From assembly GCA_017623055.1 (NCBI GenBank), contig JAGAPX010000046.1, positions 1-60,375 of the forward strand: DNA of 60,375 nt, written 5' to 3'. Under the pieces are notes generated by a model. That model was not told the DNA's origin and made no database searches. It saw only the letters and a list, made by a program, of their open reading frames with translations. Below, one piece after another: positions 53,901-60,375 of the stretch. Made by a program: the position numbers and the translations under genes. Every line of letters begins with the position of its first letter. Position 1 is the first letter of the stretch. This DNA comes from Phascolarctobacterium sp. (GTDB lineage: Bacteria > Bacillota > Negativicutes > Acidaminococcales > Acidaminococcaceae).

Positions 53901-56900
53901 TGCAACTACTTTGCCATTGAACACAAGATTTGCAGCATCAATATTAACTTCACCGTTTACATTAATCGCATCGCAACCTTCTTTATTGTTTAATGTTAAA
54001 GTTGCTGCCTTAATATTAACATGAGTATCTTTCTCTGCATAAATGCCTCTCTCGGTAGCATTCACTGTAATATCGCTGTCAGAGTTAAGAGTTACATTAC
54101 CACCTAAGCCGTCACCATCTTCATTTATAACGAAATCTACACCAGTAATAGTGCTTACTGTGTCATCATAATCATCATTAATATCATTAGGAAGATGACC
54201 ATCAATAGTAACTACGGCGCCTTTTACACCCTCAGCTGCTTTAACATTGAATTCATCACCAATAATGCCACTTACAGTACTATTTCCTGTTACATACCAA
54301 GTAGCACCTTTTTCCAAGACCAGAGTTGCACCTTTATCTGCATCAGAGTTTTCTTCTCCAACCGCACTTTCAATATTGGTAGCACCAGTATAAGAAGCAT
54401 TTGTACCTTTCAATTTTAAGACAACAACACCATTATTTTCGGTAAAAATATCACCTTTAATATTAGCTGCTGTATTCGCAGTAACATTGATACGAGAATC
54501 TTGACCTTCTGCATACATCATTCCATCAATATTAGCAGTGCCAGCAACAACGTTAACCATGCCACCTTCTTTTGCCTGCAAGCTACTACCAGGTTGATTT
54601 GTGTTTTTGCTAGTAGCATTTACAGTTAAAGTACCAGCAGTAATGTCAACTTTAGAATCTGCATTACCCGCGAATACAGAAATTGCTTCATCTGTAGATG
54701 CAGTTCCTTTACCAGTTGCAGTAATAGAAACAGCCTTACCAGCAGAGCCTAAGCTAACAGAAGAACCTTCTATTGCTTCAACACCATAAGCAGAATTGCC
54801 TTCAGCACCAACGATTACATTACCATTGAAATCTACCTTACCAACGCCATCAGCATATTCACCAGTATAAATACCATACGCTTGACCATCAGAAGAATTA
54901 GCATTGATTGAAACATCAGTGGTATTAGCAGATGTTACAGCCATTGTGTCATATTGCGCATATACACCATACGCTTTAGTTTTGCCTTCTACTTCAATAG
55001 TAACGTTTGTGCCATTAAAATTAGCGCCACCATTATTGGAACCACTAGTCAAAATACCAAATGCTTCACCATTAGATTTTGCAGTTAAATTAGTAGTTTC
55101 TCCCTCAAAAGTAATTTTACTATTAGTATGTTTTTTTGTGTCACTATCAGCATCACCTAACATTCTAACTGCATAAGCATAATCACCAGTAGAAGTTGCA
55201 GTAATGATAGCATCTTTTTCAAAAGTTACATCAGAATATTGGCTATAAATACCTTGCGCATAGTTAGCACCATTTGCAGTAATATTTGCATTACCACCTA
55301 CAGTAACAGTATTACCAGACACAGTAGTTACACCATTTTTAATCTCTTGACCAGAAGCTAATCTAAAGCCAAAGCCATTACCACTTACGGAAGTAGAAGT
55401 AATGGTGGTCGCACCTAAAGTTGCTGTAGATTTATTTTCTAAGTTTATACCATAAGCGGAGCCAGTACCATTATTAGTAACGGTAATATTAGAAGCACCG
55501 TCTAAAGTAACATCTGAACTATTTAATGCATCAACAGCTTTAAGCGCTGTTGCCGATTCAGCTTCTGTTTTTAATTCAATACTAGGTGCCTCTACATAAG
55601 CCATACCCAAATTGTCAGCTTTAACTGCAGCCTCGCTACTAGTTATTTTCAAATAATTAGTAGCATCAACAGTAACACCTGCTTTTTCAGTTGTGGTAGC
55701 ACCTTTATATACATTTATGCCTTTTTTAGCAATAATGTCAATATTATCAGCAACAATATTAATATTACCTTCTACTTTTTCGCCAACCACACCATTATAA
55801 AGGCCTTCACTAGCACTGATAGCTGACGCATTAGGTGCATCTATTCTCAAAGAACCAGACGTAACATTAAGTTTGCTTGCACCTTCATCATTAGGATAAG
55901 TACCAATGCCAATTACAGAATTTGTAGTTTGTGAATTTAAAACAATTTCATTAGCATTAATATTCAGCAATGCTTCATCTTGAGCATAGATACCATTTGT
56001 AAAGTTTTCTATGTGGATTTTATTTGCATTGACATTCATTTCACCTTTGTGAACATGAAAAACAATACTACCCCAACCATCAGCGTTAAAGCTGAAATGT
56101 TCAGTATCAATAATGTTAATAGGTGCCTCTTTCGACCCTAAGTTCATTATGCCATCATTAACATAAAAAATATTTCTATCAACATTTTTTATTTTATTTT
56201 CTGAGGAATCCCAATTCCCATCTAATTTAATAGCATCAAATCCTTTTATGGTTACTACGCCATCTTTACCAGCAGTAAGAGCATTACCTATACCAGCAAC
56301 GCCTGTTACAGTAAGTACATTTTGTCCATTGCCAGTTACTTCAACAGTGCTTCCATTAATAGCTTTCACACCACTATTTTTACCAGCCAACTTAACATCA
56401 CCAGTTGCATTTATATCAATAGTGCTATTTTGGCTTGCTGCCATAACTGCATAGCCATTATAAGTATCGCTTCCAGCATAAGAAGAAGTTAAAGTTACAT
56501 TTTCAGCATTTATTACAATACTATTTTCTTTATTTTTTACACTAGTAACATCTTTGTATGTATAAACTGCATTTTCACCAGCACTTATGGTTACACCGCC
56601 TGCTGTTATATCAACTTTTCCATCCATAGCACCACCAGTATTGATACCATGACCTGTTGCAGTAATAGACAACTCACCCTCAACATCTAAATCTAATTTT
56701 GCACCATAATGCAATTGGATACCATTATTATCGCCACCAGTGACTATTTTCAATCCTGTTGCATGAAGATTCACATTTGGATTCTCATTAACAGCTTCGC
56801 CACCTTGAACATTACCATCAGATTTAGTCACACCAGAAAAAGTCATACCATTACCAGTAACAGTAAGGTCAACATTACCTAATTCAACAACGTCAGAATT

Positions 56901-57053
56901 ACTTACCAAAAAATGATAGTCATTCTTATTTTTATGTGTTGTATTATTTGTCACAACAACAGCTTTTTCTTCCGCCGCCCAAACTTGACCAGTGATAACA
57001 AACGCCATCAATGCGCCAAGTGCCAAGCTTCTTTTAACATCTTTATTAGACAT
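50964..57053 (-). CDS. Giant autotransporter (type V secretion, beta-helix passenger plus beta-barrel)
   Basis: This is a surface-exposed protein secreted by the type Va route. I chose the ATG at 57053 (MSNKDVKRSLALGALMAFVI) because AAGGAAGAAGG lies upstream; an earlier ATG has no such site. The 2029-residue protein has a signal peptide to about residue 26 (VWA cleavage), then about 1700 residues of short beta-helix-like repeats rich in Asn, Thr, Val and Gly (patterns like 'VNITAGxxTVNA'). The C-terminal 260 residues form a 12-strand barrel that begins near DIWAHYVHTKENVDGL and ends MVNVNWKF, with the terminal Phe needed for barrel assembly. A His-rich patch occurs near residue 1355. Adhesion or biofilm roles are family inference. 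Confidence 0.93.
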   Translation of the reverse strand: MSNKDVKRSLALGALMAFVITGQVWAAEEKAVVVTNNTTHKNKNDYHFLVSNSDVVELGNVDLTVTGNGMTFSGVTKSDGNVQGGEAVNENPNVNLHATGLKIVTGGDNNGIQLHYGAKLDLDVEGELSITATGHGINTGGAMDGKVDITAGGVTISAGENAVYTYKDVTSVKNKENSIVINAENVTLTSSYAGSDTYNGYAVMAASQNSTIDINATGDVKLAGKNSGVKAINGSTVEVTGNGQNVLTVTGVAGIGNALTAGKDGVVTIKGFDAIKLDGNWDSSENKIKNVDRNIFYVNDGIMNLGSKEAPINIIDTEHFSFNADGWGSIVFHVHKGEMNVNANKIHIENFTNGIYAQDEALLNINANEIVLNSQTTNSVIGIGTYPNDEGASKLNVTSGSLRIDAPNASAISASEGLYNGVVGEKVEGNINIVADNIDIIAKKGINVYKGATTTEKAGVTVDATNYLKITSSEAAVKADNLGMAYVEAPSIELKTEAESATALKAVDALNSSDVTLDGASNITVTNNGTGSAYGINLENKSTATLGATTITSTSVSGNGFGFRLASGQEIKNGVTTVSGNTVTVGGNANITANGANYAQGIYSQYSDVTFEKDAIITATSTGDYAYAVRMLGDADSDTKKHTNSKITFEGETTNLTAKSNGEAFGILTSGSNNGGANFNGTNVTIEVEGKTKAYGVYAQYDTMAVTSANTTDVSINANSSDGQAYGIYTGEYADGVGKVDFNGNVIVGAEGNSAYGVEAIEGSSVSLGSAGKAVSITATGKGTASTDEAISVFAGNADSKVDITAGTLTVNATSKNTNQPGSSLQAKEGGMVNVVAGTANIDGMMYAEGQDSRINVTANTAANIKGDIFTENNGVVVLKLKGTNASYTGATNIESAVGEENSDADKGATLVLEKGATWYVTGNSTVSGIIGDEFNVKAAEGVKGAVVTIDGHLPNDINDDYDDTVSTITGVDFVINEDGDGLGGNVTLNSDSDITVNATERGIYAEKDTHVNIKAATLTLNNKEGCDAINVNGEVNIDAANLVFNGKVVADGEDSVVNITTGDFAYDANKQFATENNGVINIAGGNISGELKVIGGNVNLTAGNVTSTLNIAKGSTVSLTGATIETKDLASIFSKDNEGKLVIDGTGVLKTKADQVFTVAEDTKATTGLEGNKVIDDKVTYKAGTVSLSDDYSYEYLSSINDAMKAYKYDGNNASTTKLVMTGKLVTAVEEVEKSEGTINVDQASNLGNEVQLDKVTVEAENNLLIGAVVPEDGSVQVKAGDDTIVVKDSVANGFAAKQLKLSEDSTGAVITGNQTVTLGGSEDCDNLVSAGETNKPVKVVVGTAHDTDGIGDHNHDHDGTLNIGNKLANKDTKYELNGSVHVNAGSQLNTKGQTKITDGVELENGTVNVEKDSHLHADIKVQGDKHSTITGKVTGNLHVDDGHKDAKVHLGSGEHAGKMHAEKSKLNGATLFLDPAYADGIDKGSEFALKEAANLDGAYVAGQNSTISFGVDNLEAAHAVFAETELTFGSGTQNGNTVNGDVNAVIYIADSVSLNNAEGKLAGSITANGALTSADNYTVTAGKVTFADKSLLMVEAEKVANKAAISDVTATDVNDNAKLYINNAQKDGEYKILAGSSISTVWADDNIITNNKLIAFEGSATGNAFDVKAVSQSVNDVYGDDVIIGEVVDESIANGGSSSDIFNSAANEDINVDRNAQVDALNSIGSMNELAGVTHTTYAASNILTDAVADHMSLANDKEHDKDIWAHYVHTKENVDGLKRAGAYDAQYNGIVVGTDLYNEGKATVGAALTYVDGNINGSSVAARTENDAKYYGASVYGSIQNDDTAVIADVSYLHGEHDITQRNSGKVITGEPESDAFSVGVRVEKEAKAGIGKLVPYAGLRYMHLGTGNYTNSIGLAYNADDAELFLLPVGLKYSADIKNTNGWTMRPVVEFGYVWAFGDTDADQTVSLNGASNGFGYDVTDSGSYVGRFMLEAEKANISYALGYEYQKGDNVEADKWMVNVNWKF

Positions 57054-57188
57054 AAAAACTACGCCTTCTTCCTTAAATTTTTTATATATTACAAAGCTTC
57101 TGTTTATCACGAAGCTATATAACCAACACCAATAGTTTGTATTTTAAATATAATTTTTACAAATTCGCCATATTTATAGTTATGTTTA

Positions 57189-57216
57189 ATTATAACACTT
57201 ATTATTTTTAAATCAA
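57189..57216 (-). promoter_or_regulatory. Sigma-70 promoter of the autotransporter gene
   Basis: On the minus strand TTGATT, a 16-bp spacer and consensus TATAAT lie 136 bp upstream of the start codon, so the mRNA has a long AT-rich leader. Confidence 0.6.
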
Positions 57217-57245
57217 CACTTATTCTGATAGGATATAAAACATAA

Positions 57246-57284
57246 AAAGAGCCCCCTGCTTTCGCAGAGGGCTCCTAAAATTTT
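57246..57284 (-). terminator. Intrinsic terminator of purL
   Basis: GAGCCCCCTGC and GCAGAGGGCTC arms form the hairpin; on the minus strand TTTTTATG follows, about 10 bp after the purL stop codon. Confidence 0.9.
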
Positions 57285-57292
57285 ACAATGTT

Positions 57293-60200
57293 TTATTTAA
57301 AATAGTTTACGCCGGATTTGAACAGCATTTGGTCTTTGTTGCCATAGATGTTACGGAACAGACCATCGGTGAAGCGTTCGGTGTGACCCATTTTACCAAG
57401 TACACGGCCGTCAGGGCTGGTGATGCCTTCGATAGCATACAAGCTGCCGTTGGGATTGTAAGGCATGTTCATTGTCGGGTTACCTGCTGCATCCACATAT
57501 TGGGTTGCAACTTGACCGTTAGCAAAGAGTTCTTTAATGGTGCTTTCCGGTGCGTAGAAGCGACCTTCACCATGAGAAACTGCAATTGCGTGTTCATCGC
57601 CGGGTTCGCACATTGCTAACCACGGAGATTTATTGGAAACAACTTTGGTGGTAACGATTTGAGAAATGTGACGACCAATGTTGTTGAAGGTCAAGGTCGG
57701 GCTAACTTCTTCCATATCACGGATTTCGCCGTAAGGAACAAGACCCAGTTTAATCAAAGCTTGGAAGCCGTTGCAGATACCAAGCATCAAACCGTCGCGG
57801 TTGTTAAGCAAGTTGCTAACTGCTTCTTTGATGCGCGGGTTGCGGAGCATGGTTGCAATGAACTTACCGCTGCCGTCCGGTTCGTCGCCTGCGGAGAAGC
57901 CACCAGGAATCATTACGATGTTAGCGTTGTTGATGTATTGAACCATTTTTTCAACGGATTCTTCGATTGCTTGAGCAGTGAGGTTACGTACAACAAAAGT
58001 TTCAGCAATTGCACCTGCTGCTTCGAATGCACGAGCACTATCGTATTCGCAGTTGATGCCCGGGAATACGGGGATGAATACGCGAGGTTTAGCAATAGTG
58101 ATGGGTGCGGTCAAAGGCAGTTCTGCTTTGTAGAGCGGTTGTGCGATATCAGCAGGAGCTTCTACGTCAGCAAGTTTATAGGGGAAGATGCCTTGGAGAG
58201 TTTCCATGTAAGCATGTTTTGCTTCAGCTTCACTGATTACAGCATCGTTGATAGCAACACCAGCATTAGCAGTGGTATGACCGAGGAGCATATAATCAAG
58301 ACCTTCGAAGATTTCTTCCGGTTCAACGCCTTTAGCAAGTTCGAGCACTAAGCCACCCGGTTGCAGGGTGAAGAGGCTATCAGTATCGTTAAAGGGTTTA
58401 ATGAATTCAAAGCCAAGTTCATTGCCGAGGCACATAGTAGTTACGAGGGCAGCGATACCACCGTCTTTAACTGCTGCTGCAGCATTGATTTTGCCAGCTT
58501 CCATTGCAGCGTGAACAGCAGTAAGGTTTTTACGCAGAGCTGCGAAGTCAAGAACTTCTGCATTGTCGCGCGGGCAGGAAAGGAATACAACTTCGTTGCC
58601 AGCTTCTTTGAATTCTGCGGAAACAGCTTTATTGCCATCAATTACGCCTACTGCGAAAGAAACCAGGGTAGGCGGAACAGTTTTATCCATAAAGGTACCG
58701 GACATGGAGTCTTTACCGCCAATTGCAGGCAGTTCAAGAGCGTCCAGAGCAGTGAAGGCACCTAAAAGTGCGCCAAAGGGCAAGCCCCAAGCAGCAGTGT
58801 TGTTCAGTTTGGGGAAGTATTCTTGTAAGGTCAAACGCAGTTTCGCCGGGTCAGCACCCAAAGCTACTGCACGAACTACAGATTCTACAACTGCGTACAT
58901 TGCGCCGTGGAACGGGCTCCAGATTGCAACTTCCGGATTGTAGCCGCAAGCCATTACGGAAGCAGCAGTGGTAGTACCGTGAAGTACAGGGATTCTGCCT
59001 ACCATACCTTCGGACGGAGTGATTTGAGTTTTGCCACCAAAGGGCATCATTACAGTACCACGACCGATGGTGCTATCGAAGCGTTCGCTCATACCTTTTT
59101 GGCTGCAAACGTTAAGACGTGCCAAGTTGCTCAGCCAAGCAGCTTTGATGTCTTTAGCTTCTGCAACTTCAGCAGGAACTTTATCAAATACGTTGCTTGC
59201 TTTAGTATCTTCAACTACGATGCTGGTGTGTTGTGCTACGCCGTTAGTATCCAGGAAAGCACGGGACAAATCTACAATCTTGTCGCCTCTCCAGTACATT
59301 ACAAGGCGCGGGTCAGCAGATACTTCTGCAACAACGGTAGCTTCCAAGTTTTCTTGGTCAGCAAATTTAATGAAGGCTTCTTTATTAGCAGCTTCAATTA
59401 CAACTGCCATACGTTCTTGAGATTCGGAGATAGCAAGCTCGGTGCCGTCCAAACCTTCGTATTTTTTAGGAACTTTGTCCAGGTCAATTACAAGACCGTC
59501 GGTCAATTCGCCAATTGCTACGGATACACCGCCTGCACCAAAGTCGTTGCAGCGTTTAATCATAGCAGTAACTTCCGGATTGCGGAACAAGCGTTGGATT
59601 TTACGTTCAGTAGGCGGATTACCCTTTTGAACTTCTGCACCACAGCTCATCAAGGAGTCTACGGTATGTTCTTTGGAAGAACCGGTTGCACCGCCGCAGC
59701 CGTCACGACCAGTTTGACCACCAAGAAGTACTACGATATCGCCTGCAGCCGGACGTTCACGACGAACTGCACTACGAGGAGCAGCACCAATTACAGCGCC
59801 GATTTCCATACGTTTTGCCACGAATTTTTCGTTGTAGTATTCTTGTACGTGACCGGTAGCAAGACCAATTTGGTTACCATAGGAGCTATAGCCTGCAGCA
59901 GCACCAATGGTGATTTTGCGTTGGGGCAGTTTGCCTTCGATAGTTTCAGATACGGGAACGCGAGGATCAGCAGCACCAGTTACGCGCATTGCTTGATATA
60001 CATAGGAACGACCGGACAACGGGTCACGAATCGCACCGCCCAAGCAAGTAGCTGCACCACCGAAAGGTTCGATTTCGGTCGGATGGTTGTGAGTTTCGTT
60101 TTTGAACATTACAAGCCATTCTTCAGTGTTGCCATCTACTTCGATGGGTACAACGATAGAGCATGCATTGATTTCTTCGGATTCGTCCAAATCAGCAAGC

Positions 60201-60375
60201 TTACCTTCTTTACGCAGTTTTTTCATACCGATAACTGCAATATCCATCAAGGTTACAGGGCGCTCGGTGTTTTCGCCATATACACCATCGCGAGCAGCCA
60301 TGTATTTATCGTAAGCTTCTTGTACCGGTTTAGTGTAAGTACCGGGTACAATTTCTACATCTTCAATTTGAGTCA
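57293..60375 (-). CDS. purL: Phosphoribosylformylglycinamidine synthase (large single-chain PurL), partial (N-terminus beyond window)
   Basis: PurL makes FGAM from FGAR and glutamine in purine synthesis. The frame is open to the right edge; the first ATG inside (60301) is not the start because 24 in-frame codons (ending PVQEAYDKY) precede it. About 1027 residues are visible. They include the ATP-grasp-like synthase halves (NETHNHPTEIEPFGGAATC, DGCGGATGSS, FGAGGVSVAIGELTDG) and the C-terminal glutaminase domain (VFPGINCEYDS, IPGGFSAGDEPDGSGKF, GICNGFQALIKLG, SHGEGRF). This is the fused PurL-PurQ form seen in Clostridia and Negativicutes, normally about 1250 residues. No other pur gene is visible. 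Confidence 0.96.
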   Translation of the reverse strand, partial: TQIEDVEIVPGTYTKPVQEAYDKYMAARDGVYGENTERPVTLMDIAVIGMKKLRKEGKLADLDESEEINACSIVVPIEVDGNTEEWLVMFKNETHNHPTEIEPFGGAATCLGGAIRDPLSGRSYVYQAMRVTGAADPRVPVSETIEGKLPQRKITIGAAAGYSSYGNQIGLATGHVQEYYNEKFVAKRMEIGAVIGAAPRSAVRRERPAAGDIVVLLGGQTGRDGCGGATGSSKEHTVDSLMSCGAEVQKGNPPTERKIQRLFRNPEVTAMIKRCNDFGAGGVSVAIGELTDGLVIDLDKVPKKYEGLDGTELAISESQERMAVVIEAANKEAFIKFADQENLEATVVAEVSADPRLVMYWRGDKIVDLSRAFLDTNGVAQHTSIVVEDTKASNVFDKVPAEVAEAKDIKAAWLSNLARLNVCSQKGMSERFDSTIGRGTVMMPFGGKTQITPSEGMVGRIPVLHGTTTAASVMACGYNPEVAIWSPFHGAMYAVVESVVRAVALGADPAKLRLTLQEYFPKLNNTAAWGLPFGALLGAFTALDALELPAIGGKDSMSGTFMDKTVPPTLVSFAVGVIDGNKAVSAEFKEAGNEVVFLSCPRDNAEVLDFAALRKNLTAVHAAMEAGKINAAAAVKDGGIAALVTTMCLGNELGFEFIKPFNDTDSLFTLQPGGLVLELAKGVEPEEIFEGLDYMLLGHTTANAGVAINDAVISEAEAKHAYMETLQGIFPYKLADVEAPADIAQPLYKAELPLTAPITIAKPRVFIPVFPGINCEYDSARAFEAAGAIAETFVVRNLTAQAIEESVEKMVQYINNANIVMIPGGFSAGDEPDGSGKFIATMLRNPRIKEAVSNLLNNRDGLMLGICNGFQALIKLGLVPYGEIRDMEEVSPTLTFNNIGRHISQIVTTKVVSNKSPWLAMCEPGDEHAIAVSHGEGRFYAPESTIKELFANGQVATQYVDAAGNPTMNMPYNPNGSLYAIEGITSPDGRVLGKMGHTERFTDGLFRNIYGNKDQMLFKSGVNYFK

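Noticed and set aside
50964-57053. Repetitive AT-rich stretch suspected as tandem repeats or a CRISPR-like array
   Set aside because: The repetition is at protein level (beta-helix repeats of the autotransporter), with no fixed-length DNA repeats and spacers.
60299-60301. ATG at 60301 as the purL start
   Set aside because: The frame continues upstream with typical PurL sequence to the window edge, and the protein would lack the N-terminal region of the large PurL.

Overview
The window looks like a chromosomal segment of a diderm Firmicute of the class Negativicutes, most plausibly an Acidaminococcaceae member close to Phascolarctobacterium. This is inferred from gene content, not from a database search. 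Housekeeping blocks have Firmicutes gene order (yebC-ruvC-ruvA-ruvB-queH-spoIID-like-queA-tgt-yajC-secD-secF, dnaG-rpoD, ccpN-PPSR). Yet the window also encodes outer-membrane features: an LptA/OstA-like periplasmic protein and a 2029-residue type V autotransporter. Base composition is moderate to AT-rich, most genes lie on the minus strand, and no phage, rRNA, CRISPR array or transposase is visible.

Layout from left to right: a TctA/TctB permease pair cut by the left edge; the SecDF/YajC, queuosine (tgt, queA, queH) and RuvABC block; yebC; three tandem Na+/amino-acid (AGCS) symporters, two of them behind tandem-aptamer glycine riboswitches; two tRNAs; rpoD and dnaG. Next come an lptA-like gene, PPSR and CcpN, a lipoprotein, a LysE-type exporter and three tRNAs. 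A six-gene group-4 hydrogenase/complex-I-like operon (25.8-33.1 kb) is followed by an MBL-fold hydrolase, fabK and ilvD. A P-loop/Asp23-like protein, a PHP phosphoesterase, an M17 aminopeptidase and an NlpC/P60 hydrolase precede a complete lysine-riboswitch-controlled dapB-asd-lysC-dapA operon. The right part holds dut, pnp, an AAA ATPase, the giant autotransporter, and purL cut by the right edge.

Regulatory structure is unusually readable. I find two glycine riboswitches and one lysine riboswitch with terminators, good sigma-70 promoters with 16-17 bp spacers, and many intrinsic terminators. The queuosine genes together modify tRNA. The dap genes form the aspartate-to-dihydrodipicolinate/tetrahydrodipicolinate branch, controlled by lysine. 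CcpN/PPSR and the TctAB permease point to organic-acid (C4/C3) metabolism.

The most unusual signal is a family of roughly 120-bp imperfect palindromes (five full copies and one fragment). Their stems pair with many G-U wobbles, the bases of the stems differ between copies but stay self-complementary, and they sit directly on or beside stop codons. Two copies lie inside the lysine-riboswitch operon. Second is the hydrogenase-like operon: its large subunit keeps both CxxC pairs but has changed flanking residues and no C-terminal maturation peptide, and its ferredoxin and small subunits are fused.
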